A DNA stretch of 64,000 nt from assembly GCF_000282195.1 (NCBI RefSeq), contig NZ_AKJT01000095.1:1-64000 (forward strand), in the 5' to 3' direction. The translations under genes were made by a program, and so were the position numbers. Below the pieces are notes generated by a model that ran no database searches, had not been told where the DNA came from, and saw only the letters and a program-made list of their open reading frames with translations. Numbering within the stretch: position 1 is the first letter of the stretch; every line of letters starts with the position of its first letter. Of the stretch, positions 43,439 to 53,502 are shown piece by piece. This DNA is from Pseudomonas sp. GM18 (GTDB lineage: Bacteria > Pseudomonadota > Gammaproteobacteria > Pseudomonadales > Pseudomonadaceae).

Positions 43439-44883
43439 GCAGGGCCTCGGGTTTGGCGATTGCCGGATTGGGCTTGTTGCTGTCGGCCTGTCAGGTGGTG
43501 GGGCCGGATTATCACTTGCCGGACGAGGCCGCCGTGCACCGTGAAGACTTACAGGGCGACCTGGCGGTGAACGGCAAGCGTGTCGTCTCGGCACCGGTGC
43601 CCGCCGATTGGTGGCGGTTGTATCAGGATCCGCGTCTGGACCAATTGGTGCAGCAGGCCATGGCTTCCAACACCGATTTGCGGGTGGCGGCGGCAAACCT
43701 TTCGCGGGCTCGCGCTCAGGTCGACGAAGCGCAGGCGGCGGGCGGTTGGAGCGGTGGCGTGAAGGCCGGCGCCCAGCGTTTGCAGGAGTCCGGCGAAGCG
43801 TTCTTGCTACCGGAGAAAGTGCCAGTGGCCAACGTTGGCGATATCGGCATCACGACCTCGTATCAGTTCGACCTGTTCGGCACCTTGCAGCGCGGCATCG
43901 AAGCGGCCAAAGCCAATGCCGATGCGACCCAGGCAGCAGCGGATACCGCGCGCATCACCCTGGTGGCCGATGTGGTGCGGGCTTACACCCAGGTTTGCGC
44001 GGCCAACGAAGAGCGGGAGATCGCACAGCATTCCCTAGACCTGCAAGCCCAGAGCACCACGCTGACCCAGCGCTTGCGTGATGCCGGACGCGGCGATGAA
44101 ACCCAGGTCACCCGTTCGCAAACCCAATTCAAATCCTTGCGCGCCGAATTGCCGCGTTATGAAGCCGCACGTCAGGCCGGGTTGTTCCGCTTGTCGATGC
44201 TGCTGGCCAAACCGGTCGAGCAATTGCCGGCGGGCACCGGCGACTGCGCCGAGCTGCCGAAAATTGCCCAATTGTTGCCGGTGGGTGACGGCGCCGCGCT
44301 GCTCAAACGCCGGCCCGATGTGCGCCAGGCAGAGCGCAGATTGGCGGCGGCAACCGCTGGCATCGGCGTTGCCACCGGCGAGTTGTACCCGGACATCAGC
44401 ATCGGCGCGACCGTGGGCACGGTCGGCATCCTGGAAAACCTCGGCAAACCATCGACCAATCGCTGGGGCTTCGGCCCGTTGTTGACCTGGACCGTACCGT
44501 CCAATGGCTCCCGTGCGCGAATCCGTGAGGCCGAGTTCGCAACCCAAGGCGCGCTGGCGCATTTCGATGGCGTGGTGCTCAACGCCATCCGCGAGACTCA
44601 GACCGGCCTGGCGCAATATTCCGCGCAACTTCAGCGTCGCGATGCTTTGGCGGACGCCGAACAGTCGGCACAACTGGCGGCAGACCAGACCCACCGCTTC
44701 TTCCAGGCCGGTCGCGCGTCGTTCCTGGCGGACTTGCAAGCCACCCGCACTTACACCGATGTACGGGCGCAACTGGCCTCGGCCAACACCCAGGTTGCCA
44801 TGAGCCAGATCGATTTGTTCCTCGCCTTGGGCGGTGGCTGGGAAAGCGGACGAACGCAAGGCTCACAACCCGGCAAACCCTGA
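43435..44883 (+). CDS. NodT-family outer membrane lipoprotein
   Basis: 482 residues. Signal peptide with lipobox LLLSAC, then QVVGPDYHLP, the normal start of NodT-type factors; the two TolC-like halves follow, the first with TSYQFDLFGTLQRG and the second with ELYPDISIGA. Last gene of the marR-FUSC-DUF1656-adaptor operon. Unlike the NodT gene at 16-17.6 kb, it has a normal signal peptide directly at its ATG. Confidence 0.92.
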   Translation: MSRASGLAIAGLGLLLSACQVVGPDYHLPDEAAVHREDLQGDLAVNGKRVVSAPVPADWWRLYQDPRLDQLVQQAMASNTDLRVAAANLSRARAQVDEAQAAGGWSGGVKAGAQRLQESGEAFLLPEKVPVANVGDIGITTSYQFDLFGTLQRGIEAAKANADATQAAADTARITLVADVVRAYTQVCAANEEREIAQHSLDLQAQSTTLTQRLRDAGRGDETQVTRSQTQFKSLRAELPRYEAARQAGLFRLSMLLAKPVEQLPAGTGDCAELPKIAQLLPVGDGAALLKRRPDVRQAERRLAAATAGIGVATGELYPDISIGATVGTVGILENLGKPSTNRWGFGPLLTWTVPSNGSRARIREAEFATQGALAHFDGVVLNAIRETQTGLAQYSAQLQRRDALADAEQSAQLAADQTHRFFQAGRASFLADLQATRTYTDVRAQLASANTQVAMSQIDLFLALGGGWESGRTQGSQPGKP

Positions 44884-44964
44884 GGCCGTTGCTATGCTTT
44901 GATTTGATGGGGTCGCGCGGCGAACCCGTCGATCAAGGCTTGCGTTGGTCATGGGGATCTAATA

Positions 44965-45600
44965 ATGAAAAACCCTTACGCTCCCGGCTTCTGGTGCGCC
45001 ATTGCGGCATTGGTTTTGCTGTCGGCCACCTATTTCTACGGCGTCATGCTGGCCCACCAGATCGACAAGGCGCTGATCTTCCTCGACAGCGCGGCGGCAC
45101 TGATCGCCGTGATGGCCATCGTGGTGGTCGCCTGGGCCTCGCTCCAGAACCAGCGCATCAAAAAACGACAACTCGAACAAGGCAAAACCCTAGTACTGAT
45201 CTGGGACACCAAGGTGGCTTTGCGCCGGGTAGAAACGGTGTTCGACCGGTATTTCTGGGGCAGTTACTGGCAACCGGGGCGCACGTTCCAGGAAGTCATG
45301 GGCGAACTTACCGGCACGCCGCTGGAAAAAAGCCTCGAAACCTTGAAGAAGCAATGCCAGGCGCTGGACAAGCAAGTGGCCGACGAGGGCTGGCACTGGC
45401 TCAACAATGCCCGAGAACTGTCCGATGTCGCCAACGCCATGGCCCGCGAACGCTATCAACTGGACTTCTGTGACCCGCGCGCGGAAGTGAGCGGCGGGGC
45501 GGTGATCAATCGGGATTTTGAAGTGCTGGTGTATACGTGGACCGCACGGCTCAAGAGTTTTGATCATCAATTGGATGAGATTGAAGTGCAGTATTCGTGA
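44965..45600 (+). CDS. Conserved membrane protein of unknown function
   Basis: 211 residues. Two transmembrane helices near the N-terminus (about 8-28 and 38-58), then a basic turn and a cytoplasmic alpha-helical domain with many aromatic residues (EVMGELTGTP..., CQALDKQVADEGWHWL). I do not recognise a named domain. No obvious partner lies beside it: it starts 82 bp after the efflux operon and ends at a palindrome. Coding is well supported by composition and the clean frame. Confidence 0.75.
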   Translation: MKNPYAPGFWCAIAALVLLSATYFYGVMLAHQIDKALIFLDSAAALIAVMAIVVVAWASLQNQRIKKRQLEQGKTLVLIWDTKVALRRVETVFDRYFWGSYWQPGRTFQEVMGELTGTPLEKSLETLKKQCQALDKQVADEGWHWLNNARELSDVANAMARERYQLDFCDPRAEVSGGAVINRDFEVLVYTWTARLKSFDHQLDEIEVQYS

Positions 45601-45604
45601 ACCG

Positions 45605-45681
45605 AAAAGATCGCAGCCTTCGGCAGCTCCTACAGGGAAACGCATATTCCGTGTAGGAGCTGCCGAAGGCTGCGATCTTTT
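45605..45681. repeat. Long perfect palindrome with 30-base arms
   Basis: Two perfectly complementary 30-base arms (45605-45634 and 45652-45681), containing GATCGCAGCCTTCGGCAGC, enclose a 17-base loop. It starts 5 bp after a stop codon and its ends are A- and T-rich (AAAAG/CTTTT), so it may also act as a terminator in both directions. This is a common intergenic Pseudomonas palindrome family. Confidence 0.9.
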
Positions 45682-45855
45682 CCACGCTCCACCTCTCTGC
45701 CTGCTTATAGACACTCTTTCACCTTTAATCATTGGGCCGTCCAGCAGCGCAAATGCTAATCTCCATCCCACTTTTAGCGCAGTCGTGACCGCGACCCGTC
45801 ATGGGTTCAGGGAAGACGACCACACTTTCAACAATGGACATTGATCGGGTACTTC

Positions 45856-47367
45856 ATGAATAAATCAGCAGGCGTGCTTCTAGGAATTGTCGTGGCCATC
45901 GGTGCAATCAGCGTTGGCGGAGCGTGGTACACCGGCAGCAAACTCGATGGGGTGCTGAACAGCTCGATCGCCGACGCCAACAAAGAACTGCAAGCCGCGC
46001 TGGCAGGCTCCAACGGCACGGCGTCGCTGGAGCTGGTGTCGCTGGACCGTCATGTGTTCAGCAGCACCGCGCACTACCGCCTCAAGGGTGAGGGCGAGAT
46101 GTTTGGTGACGCGCCGATGGAGATGCTGTTCGTCGACCGCATCGAACACGGCCCGCTGCCGTTCTCGCGCCTGGTGTCGTTCAAGTGGTTGCCAGTCCTG
46201 GCCACCAGTCACTACGAGCTGGAAAAAACGCCACTGACCGAGAAGTGGTTCGCCGCCGCCAAGGACAAATCCCCGGTCAAAGGCGTGGTCAACATTGGCT
46301 ACGACAACTCCACCAAGGGCTCGCTCGAATTCCTGCCGCTGGAAGCCGCACTGGATGACAAGTCCAAACTGACGTTCTCCGGTTTGAAACTCGACGTGGC
46401 CGCCAGCGCCCAGGCGCAAAAGGTCAAAGCCGACGGTTACATGGATAGCCTGAAGCTGACCACCGTGGCTGAAGACCAGACCCCGGTGCAGGTCGAGCTC
46501 AACGGCTTGACCCTGGCCAGTAATCTGAACAAAAGCACCTACGGCTATTACGTCGGTGACAACACCCTCGAGCTGACAAACAGCAAAACCACCTTTGGCC
46601 CCAAGCAATCGGTACTCGGTTTCAAGAACTTTGAAATGAAGAACCAGACCGGGGAATCAGGCACTAACGCTTCGGGGCGTGCTGATTACAAGGTCGGTGA
46701 AGTGTCCTTGAACGGCAAGGTTATTGGCTCCGCGCAGATGGCCATGAGCCTGAAAAACCTCGACATCCCGTCGACGATGTCGCTGATGCAGATCTACCAG
46801 ACCAAACTGCAACCGTACGAGCGGGCCGCCGCCGAAGCCACTGCCGCCGGTCTGCCGGCGCCGCCGCTGAACCTGACGCCGGCCGAAGAAGCACAGGTCA
46901 AGACCGGTCTGGAGAAACTGTTGGCCGCAGGTCCCCAGGTGGCCCTGGAAAACCTGTCGTTCAACACCAGCAACGGCGAAAGCCGCGCCAACCTGGTGCT
47001 GGACCTGACCAAGCCGCAATCCATGGACCTGCCGCCGGACCAGTTGGTCAAGCAGTTGATCGCATTGCTGGAATTCAACGTACTGGTGTCCAAGCCAATG
47101 CTCATTGACTTGCTCACTGTGCAGTCGCAAATCGACGGCCAGACCGACGCCAAGCTCATCGCCGATCAGGCGAGCGCAACCGCCGACATGTTCAGCAGCA
47201 TGGCGGTCGGTACGCAACTGGCGAAACTGGACGGTAACAACGTCGTCACCAAGCTGCACTACGCCAACAATCAGGTGGACTTCAACGGCCAGAAAATGAC
47301 CCTCGAAGAGTTTGTCGGTTTTGTGATGAGCAAACTCGGCGGCACTGGCAACGTCACCATCCAGTAA
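45856..47367 (+). CDS. DUF945 (YdgA-like) protein
   Basis: 503 residues, an N-terminal signal anchor (about 5-26) followed by a large periplasmic beta-rich region. DUF945 is recognised from the start AWYTGSKLDGVLN, the SLDRHVFSSTAHYRL and PLPFSRL segments and the KLHYANNQVDFNGQKM end. ATG 45856 was chosen over TTG 45841. Biological role not established. Single gene, closed by a strong terminator. Confidence 0.85.
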   Translation: MNKSAGVLLGIVVAIGAISVGGAWYTGSKLDGVLNSSIADANKELQAALAGSNGTASLELVSLDRHVFSSTAHYRLKGEGEMFGDAPMEMLFVDRIEHGPLPFSRLVSFKWLPVLATSHYELEKTPLTEKWFAAAKDKSPVKGVVNIGYDNSTKGSLEFLPLEAALDDKSKLTFSGLKLDVAASAQAQKVKADGYMDSLKLTTVAEDQTPVQVELNGLTLASNLNKSTYGYYVGDNTLELTNSKTTFGPKQSVLGFKNFEMKNQTGESGTNASGRADYKVGEVSLNGKVIGSAQMAMSLKNLDIPSTMSLMQIYQTKLQPYERAAAEATAAGLPAPPLNLTPAEEAQVKTGLEKLLAAGPQVALENLSFNTSNGESRANLVLDLTKPQSMDLPPDQLVKQLIALLEFNVLVSKPMLIDLLTVQSQIDGQTDAKLIADQASATADMFSSMAVGTQLAKLDGNNVVTKLHYANNQVDFNGQKMTLEEFVGFVMSKLGGTGNVTIQ

Positions 47368-47385
47368 AACCGCAGGCTCCAGCAC

Positions 47386-47424
47386 AACGCCCGGCCTCTG
47401 CAACACGCAGACGCCGGGCGTTTT
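47386..47424 (+). terminator. Intrinsic terminator after the DUF945 gene
   Basis: AACGCCCGGC/GCCGGGCGTT (10-base stem, 17-base loop) followed by TTTTGC, 18 bp after the stop. The rest of the 287-bp gap to pgaA contains a half REP motif (CTTGTGGGAGCG, near 47461) and an AT-rich stretch (47513-47545) that may be the pgaA promoter. Confidence 0.85.
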
Positions 47425-47654
47425 GCTGTCTGGGGTTTCGCTCGTCAGTCAAGCACAACTCTTGTGGGAGCGCGTTGGCTGGTATTACGGGAGCCAAGCG
47501 CCACGAATCTGAAGAAATATTGTGTCTTGAATTATTGACTACGCTTGCATGCAAGACTGCTTCGATAAAGCTTGGCCGGGTTTCTCGATCCGGCTTTCCG
47601 TTACGAGTGGGCAAGGGCATTGCGACCCGGCTGGCCATGTAAGGATGCTGACGA

Positions 47655-50135
47655 ATGCCGCGTATTGCTTGTCCCTTTATTCATCGTGGGTTGCGCCCCT
47701 TATTTCGCGTTGCGCTGTGCGGCCAATTGCTGTGGCCGGTGCTGGCGCTTGCCGATACCCCTTACGATCAAATGGTTCGCGATGCGCGGGCCGGCAACTA
47801 CACGCCTGCGCTGACGGTGTTGCGCCAGGTGCCAATAAACCAGGCCACCACCGGCCAGATCAGCGATCACTTGCAGATCGCCAGCTGGGCCGGTCTGGAC
47901 GCCGAAGTGGTGCAGGTCTATGAAACCCAGGGACGTGATCGGACGTTGCCGGTTCAGGCCCTGACCGCCACCGCACGGGCCTATCGCAACCTCAAGCGCT
48001 GGGATTCGGCGACCCAGGTGTACAACAAGGCCCTGGCCCTCGCGCCAGAAAATCCCGACCTGCAATTGGGGCTGGCGATGACCCAGGCCGACGCCGGCAA
48101 ACCTGACGAGGCCGTCGCTCGCACCAGAGCGCTGGTGGCGGCGAAACCGGATGATCCTTCCCGCCGCCTGGCCCTGGCCTACGCCTTGACCCGCGCCGGT
48201 GCCACCTACGACGCGTTGTTTGAGTACGACCAGGCCTTCATTCGTGCCGGCAGTAAACCCGAAGTCGCTCGGGAATACGTGATTGCCCTGCAACGCGCCC
48301 GTTTGCCGGAACCGGCCTTGCGCCTGGCGCGTCAGCGGCTGGGGTTGATTGATCCAGTCACGCAGCGCCGTCTCGAAGGTGACTTGGCCGCAGAACGCGT
48401 GCGCCTGGCCGAACTGGCCACCCGCAGCGAAAAAGAACGTTATGTGATCGCCGATCGGGCCCTGGCTGATTACGACCAGCTACTGGCGACCTGGACGCCG
48501 GATCCTCAGGCCCACGATGACGTCACCCGCTGGCGAATCGACCGTATGGGCGCCCTCAAGGCCCGTGCGCGCACCGCTGATGTGATCGCCGAATACCAAA
48601 AGCTGCTCGCCGAGGGCGTGAAGATTCCGACCTATGCCCTGCGTTGGGTGGCGTCGTCTTATCTGGACCAGCGTCAGCCGGAACTCGCCATCGATTTGTA
48701 TCGCCAGGTGCTGGTGGCGCCGGATGCCGATGTCGGCGACCGCCTGGAGGACAGCACCGCGCTTTATTACGCCTTGCTCGAAAGCGATAAGGCCAATGAA
48801 GCGCGTCAGGTCGCCGAAGACGTGGCCAAGACCCAGAAACCGCGAATCGAGCTCAAGGGCTTGCCGGTGGGCAATCCCAACGATGAATGGATGGACGCGC
48901 AGCAACTTGCCGCCCAGGCCGGCACCTACGGCGCCGATCTGCCGTCGGGCGAGCAGCGTTTACAGGCGTTGGTGGATCAGGCGCCGGGCAACATCGGCCT
49001 GCGTCTGGCCCAGGCCGATCTGTACCTGGCCCGGGACTGGCCACGACGTGCCGAGAATCAGCTCAAGGAAACCGAGAGCATGGCCCCGCGGGATATCGGG
49101 CTGGAAGTCGCTCAGGGCCACACCGCCATGGATCTGCAGGAATGGCGGCAGATGGATGCGCTGACCGACGATGTGGTCGCGCGTTTCCCGGATAACCGTC
49201 AGGTGCAGCGTTTGCAGCGTCAGCGTGCGGTCCATGACATGGCCGAGCTGCGAGTGCAGGCCTACGGCGGCAAGAGTTATGGCGGCGGCAACGGCGACGT
49301 CGGGGCGGTCAACGGCAGTCGCGATTTCGGCATCGAAACCACGCTGTACAGCCCGCCCATCGATGAAGACTGGCGCCTGTTCGCCGGTGCCGGCTACGCC
49401 ACCGGCGACTTCCAGGAAGGCACCGGCCACCATCGCTTCCAGCGCGTCGGGCTCGAACGTCGGACTCGCGACATGTCACTGGAAGCGGAAGTCTCCAACC
49501 ATTCCTACGGCTTCGGCGATAAACAGGGCGCGCGCCTGGCGATTGCCCGAGACATCGACGATCACTGGCAGTACGGCGGCAGTCTCGAATACCTGTCTGC
49601 ACAAACGCCGTTGCGAGCGTTGAACAGCGACATCACGGCCAACGGCGGCAGCGGTTTTATCCGCTGGCGCGCCAATGAAAGCCGTGAGTGGAGACTGGCG
49701 GTCAGCCCCTCGCACTTCAGCGACGGCAACAACCGTGTCGAAGCTGTGCTCACCGGTCGCGAGGGCGTTTACCGCGCGCCGGGGTTGCAAGTCGACCTCG
49801 GCCTGGAAGTCGGCAGCAGCCATAACTCCAAGTCCGACGACGTGCCGTACTTCAACCCCAAAGCCGACTTCAGCGTGCTGCCGACTGTGAACGTCAATCA
49901 CGTGCTCTACCACCGCTACGAAACCTCCTGGAGCCAACAGTTCCAGGCCGGTGCGGGCACCTACAGCCAACGCGATCACGGCACTGGCGGCATCGCCCTG
50001 TTGGGCTACGGCCAGCGCTACAGCTGGAACGACGTGTTCGAGGTGGGCGGCCTGCTGAGCGTGATCAACCGGCCTTTTGACGGCGACCGCGAAACCGATC
50101 TGCGCCTGCTCGTCGACCTTACTTACCGCTTCTAG
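47655..50135 (+). CDS. pgaA: PgaA, poly-beta-1,6-GlcNAc outer membrane export protein
   Basis: 826 residues. Signal peptide ending ALA (about residue 33), an N-terminal half of TPR-like helical repeats (DQMVRDARAGNYTPALTVL, then ALALAPENPDLQLGLAM) and a C-terminal beta-barrel (from about residue 530) ending LLVDLTYRF with terminal Phe. PgaA takes partly deacetylated PNAG through the outer membrane. AAGGA lies 9 bases before the ATG. First gene of pgaABCD, 12 bp before pgaB. Confidence 0.93.
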   Translation: MPRIACPFIHRGLRPLFRVALCGQLLWPVLALADTPYDQMVRDARAGNYTPALTVLRQVPINQATTGQISDHLQIASWAGLDAEVVQVYETQGRDRTLPVQALTATARAYRNLKRWDSATQVYNKALALAPENPDLQLGLAMTQADAGKPDEAVARTRALVAAKPDDPSRRLALAYALTRAGATYDALFEYDQAFIRAGSKPEVAREYVIALQRARLPEPALRLARQRLGLIDPVTQRRLEGDLAAERVRLAELATRSEKERYVIADRALADYDQLLATWTPDPQAHDDVTRWRIDRMGALKARARTADVIAEYQKLLAEGVKIPTYALRWVASSYLDQRQPELAIDLYRQVLVAPDADVGDRLEDSTALYYALLESDKANEARQVAEDVAKTQKPRIELKGLPVGNPNDEWMDAQQLAAQAGTYGADLPSGEQRLQALVDQAPGNIGLRLAQADLYLARDWPRRAENQLKETESMAPRDIGLEVAQGHTAMDLQEWRQMDALTDDVVARFPDNRQVQRLQRQRAVHDMAELRVQAYGGKSYGGGNGDVGAVNGSRDFGIETTLYSPPIDEDWRLFAGAGYATGDFQEGTGHHRFQRVGLERRTRDMSLEAEVSNHSYGFGDKQGARLAIARDIDDHWQYGGSLEYLSAQTPLRALNSDITANGGSGFIRWRANESREWRLAVSPSHFSDGNNRVEAVLTGREGVYRAPGLQVDLGLEVGSSHNSKSDDVPYFNPKADFSVLPTVNVNHVLYHRYETSWSQQFQAGAGTYSQRDHGTGGIALLGYGQRYSWNDVFEVGGLLSVINRPFDGDRETDLRLLVDLTYRF

Positions 50136-50147
50136 AAGAGTTTGAAG

Positions 50148-52145
50148 ATGCCTTTTATTTCGCGTTTCATCCTCCTGCTGGGAGTGCTGTTGATCAGCGC
50201 CTGTGCCCAGCAAGCCCCAGCCTTCGCGCCGCCGTCCGAACGCCCGATGCCGGCCAATGAAAAGCCTTGGCCGAAAAACCATGTGCTGGGGATCGCGTAC
50301 CACGACGTCGAAGACCGCGACCCCGATCAGGCAGTGGTGGCCGTGCGCACCGAGCGCCTGATCGAGCAACTGGCGTGGCTGCGGGAGAACAACTACACAC
50401 CCGTTACCATCGACCAGATCATGGCCGCTCGCAACGGCGGCCCCGAGCTGCCGCCACGGGCGATCGTGCTGAGTTTCGACGACGGCTATTCGAGCTTCTA
50501 CACCCGCGTGTTACCAGTGCTGCGCGCCTATAACTGGCACGCCTTGCTGGCGCCGGTCGGGGTGTGGATCGACACGCCGCTGAACCAGCCAGTGGATTTC
50601 GCCGGTACACCGCGCAAGCGTTCGGAGTTTCTGACCTGGGAGCAGATCCGCGAGATTTCCCGGTCCGGCCTGGTGGAAATCGCCGCCCACACCGACGCCA
50701 GCCACAAAGGCGTGTTGGCCAACCCGCAAGGCAACCTGCAGCCGGCGGCCGCGACCCGGCGCTATGACGCCGCCACCGGTCGCTATGAAACCGAAGCCCA
50801 ATTCCAGGCCCGGATGCGCGCCGACGTAGCGGCCATCTCGGAGAAGATCCGCAAGGTCACCGGCTACAAACCGCGTGTTTGGGTGTGGCCGTACGGCGTG
50901 GCGGATGGCACCTCGTTGCAAGTGATCAACGACCAGGGTTATCAGATGGCCCTGACCCTGGACGACGGCCTCGATGCCCTCGACAACCTGATGAGCAGCC
51001 CACGCTTTTTGGTGGCTTCGGACCCGGATGGCGAACACTACGCCAACAGCATCGTCTCGGTGCAGGCCGAATCGCCAATGCGCGTGGTGCATGTGGACCT
51101 GGATAACGTCTACGACCCGGACCCGGCCCAACAGGAAATCAACCTCGGCAAACTGATCCAGCGCATGGCCGATATGGGCGCCAACACGGTGTTCCTGCAA
51201 GCCTTCGCCGACCCTGCGGGCGATGGCCTGGTGCACTCGCTGTACTTCCCCAACCGCCACCTGCCGATGCGCGCCGATATCTTCGATCGCGTGGCCTGGC
51301 AGTTGCGTACCCGGGCCCATGTGAAAGTCTTCGCGTGGATGCCGGTGCTGAGTTTTGCCCTGGATTCGAAGCTGCCGCGAGTCACTCGCTGGGACCCGAA
51401 AACCGGCACCACGTCGATCGATCCGGACCAGTACAAGCGCTTGTCGCCGTTTGATCCGAACGTGCGGCGCATCATTGGTGAAATCTACGAAGACGTGGCA
51501 CGCCTGACCTCGGTCGACGGCATCCTCTATCACGATGACGCGGTGCTGTCGGACTTCGAAGACGCCGGTCCCGAAGCCCTGAAAGTCTATGCCGCCAACG
51601 GTCTGCCCGGTTCGATTGCCGCCCTGCGCGACGATCCGGCCACCCTGCAACGCTGGACGCGGTTCAAGAGCCGCTACCTGATCGATTTCACTCACGAATT
51701 GACCGCCAAGGTCCGCGCCATTCGCGGCCCGCAGGTGCGTACGGCGCGCAATATTTTCGCCGAGCCGATGCTCAACCCCGAGAGCGAAGCCTGGTTTGCG
51801 CAGAACCTCGACGACTTCCTGGGCGCCTACGACTGGACGGCACCGATGGCCATGCCACTGATGGAAAAACAGAGTCGCCAGCAATCCGGCCCCTGGCTCG
51901 AAGCACTGGTGGCGACGGTCAAATCGCGCCCCGGCGCACTCGACCGCACGGTGTTCGAATTGCAGGCCCGCGACTGGACGAAAAACACCGGTGCCGACAT
52001 CGACGGCGCGCAGTTGGCCGACTGGATGGGCCGCCTCAAGCGTCAGGGCGCCACCAGTTTTGGCTACTACCCGGACAACTTCCTCGAGAACCAGCCGGAC
52101 CTGAAAAACGTGCGGCCGGCGCTCTCCAACAAGTGGAATCCATAA
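50148..52145 (+). CDS. pgaB: PgaB, PNAG N-deacetylase lipoprotein
   Basis: 665 residues from ATG 50148 (AGAAGAG upstream); a TTG six bases earlier is less likely. Lipobox LLISAC with Cys19. The NodB-type deacetylase domain has SFDDGYSS (catalytic and metal Asp), HTDASHKG (two metal His) and WPYGVADG. From about residue 310 a second domain of the GHL13 type follows. Periplasmic partial deacetylation is needed for PNAG export. The gene is one base from pgaC. Confidence 0.93.
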   Translation: MPFISRFILLLGVLLISACAQQAPAFAPPSERPMPANEKPWPKNHVLGIAYHDVEDRDPDQAVVAVRTERLIEQLAWLRENNYTPVTIDQIMAARNGGPELPPRAIVLSFDDGYSSFYTRVLPVLRAYNWHALLAPVGVWIDTPLNQPVDFAGTPRKRSEFLTWEQIREISRSGLVEIAAHTDASHKGVLANPQGNLQPAAATRRYDAATGRYETEAQFQARMRADVAAISEKIRKVTGYKPRVWVWPYGVADGTSLQVINDQGYQMALTLDDGLDALDNLMSSPRFLVASDPDGEHYANSIVSVQAESPMRVVHVDLDNVYDPDPAQQEINLGKLIQRMADMGANTVFLQAFADPAGDGLVHSLYFPNRHLPMRADIFDRVAWQLRTRAHVKVFAWMPVLSFALDSKLPRVTRWDPKTGTTSIDPDQYKRLSPFDPNVRRIIGEIYEDVARLTSVDGILYHDDAVLSDFEDAGPEALKVYAANGLPGSIAALRDDPATLQRWTRFKSRYLIDFTHELTAKVRAIRGPQVRTARNIFAEPMLNPESEAWFAQNLDDFLGAYDWTAPMAMPLMEKQSRQQSGPWLEALVATVKSRPGALDRTVFELQARDWTKNTGADIDGAQLADWMGRLKRQGATSFGYYPDNFLENQPDLKNVRPALSNKWNP

Positions 52146-52146
52146 C

Positions 52147-53502
52147 ATGCTGGACAGACTTCTGGCCCTGCTGGTTCTGGCGATCGTCCTGGGGGTTCCC
52201 CTCGGGCTGATCTTTCTGGTCACCGGGCAATTCCTGATGGACTTCGTGTTCTTCTACCCACTGTTCATGTCGGGGCTGTGGATCGCCGGCGGCCTGTATT
52301 TCTGGCTGCACTGGGAGCGGCACTGGCCGTGGCAGGACGACACCTTGCCGCCACCACTGGCCGGCGAACCGCTGATTTCGATCCTGATCCCTTGCTACAA
52401 CGAAGGTGATAACGCCGCCGATACCATTCATGCAGCGCTGGCCCAGCATTACCCGAACATCGAAGTGATCGCGATCAACGACGGCTCCAAGGACAACACC
52501 GCCGCGGTGCTTGACGCACTGGCGGCGCAGGATCCGCGTTTGCGGGTGCTGCACCTGGCGGAAAACCAGGGCAAAGCCGTTGCCCTGCGCATGGGCGCCA
52601 TCGCGGCACGCAGCGAGTATCTGGTGTGCATCGACGGCGATGCGCTGCTGGCGCCGAACACCGCGGCCTATCTGGTGGCGCCGATGCTCGACAACGCGCG
52701 ACTGGGCGCCGTGACCGGCAACCCGCGAATCCGCACCCGTTCGACCCTGATCGGCCGGGTACAGGTCGGCGAGTTCTCCTCGATCATCGGCCTGATCAAG
52801 CGCACCCAGCGGGTGTTCGGGCGGATCTTCACCGTCTCCGGGGTGATCGTCGCCTTCCGTCGTACAGCCCTGAACCGGGTCGGCTACTGGAGCCCGGACA
52901 TGATCACCGAAGACATCGACATCAGTTGGAAGCTGCAACTGGATCACTGGAGCATTTTCTACGAGCCCCGCGCGCTGTGCTGGATCCTCATGCCGGAAAC
53001 CCTCGGCGGCCTGTGGAAACAGCGCTTGCGCTGGGCCCAGGGCGGTGCCGAGGTGTTGTTCAAGAACATCCGTGGCATCTGGCAATACCGCCATCGTTAC
53101 CTCTGGCCGCTGCTGTTTGAATACTGCCTGTCCACCGGTTGGGCCTTCACCTTCCTGTTGTCGGTGATCTTCTGGGGTATCGGCAACTTCGTCGAAATGC
53201 CGCCAGCCATTGCCGTCCATCACCTGATGCCACCGGCCTTTACCGGGCTGCTGTTGGCGATGGTCTGCCTGGTGCAATTCGCGGTCAGCATCATGATCGA
53301 TCGCCGTTACGAAAAAGGGCTCGGCAGGACCATGTTCTGGGTGGTCTGGTACCCGCTGGTGTTCTGGTTCATCAGCCTGCTCACCACCCTGGTCAGCTTC
53401 CCCAAAGTGCTCTTTGGGCAACATCAGAAGCGCGCGCGCTGGGTCAGTCCAGACCGGGGCATCAAGCCGCTGGATGACGATGAAGAGGAGGTCATCAAAT
53501 GA
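52147..53502 (+). CDS. pgaC: PgaC, PNAG synthase (GT2 glycosyltransferase)
   Basis: 451 residues. Two N-terminal transmembrane helices, a GT2 catalytic domain with NDGSKDNT, the DGD of CIDGDALL, TEDIDISWKL and QRLRWAQGG (QxxRW), then C-terminal helices. It polymerises UDP-GlcNAc into beta-1,6-GlcNAc with PgaD. All processive GT2 signature residues are present. Overlaps pgaD by four bases. Confidence 0.95.
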   Translation: MLDRLLALLVLAIVLGVPLGLIFLVTGQFLMDFVFFYPLFMSGLWIAGGLYFWLHWERHWPWQDDTLPPPLAGEPLISILIPCYNEGDNAADTIHAALAQHYPNIEVIAINDGSKDNTAAVLDALAAQDPRLRVLHLAENQGKAVALRMGAIAARSEYLVCIDGDALLAPNTAAYLVAPMLDNARLGAVTGNPRIRTRSTLIGRVQVGEFSSIIGLIKRTQRVFGRIFTVSGVIVAFRRTALNRVGYWSPDMITEDIDISWKLQLDHWSIFYEPRALCWILMPETLGGLWKQRLRWAQGGAEVLFKNIRGIWQYRHRYLWPLLFEYCLSTGWAFTFLLSVIFWGIGNFVEMPPAIAVHHLMPPAFTGLLLAMVCLVQFAVSIMIDRRYEKGLGRTMFWVVWYPLVFWFISLLTTLVSFPKVLFGQHQKRARWVSPDRGIKPLDDDEEEVIK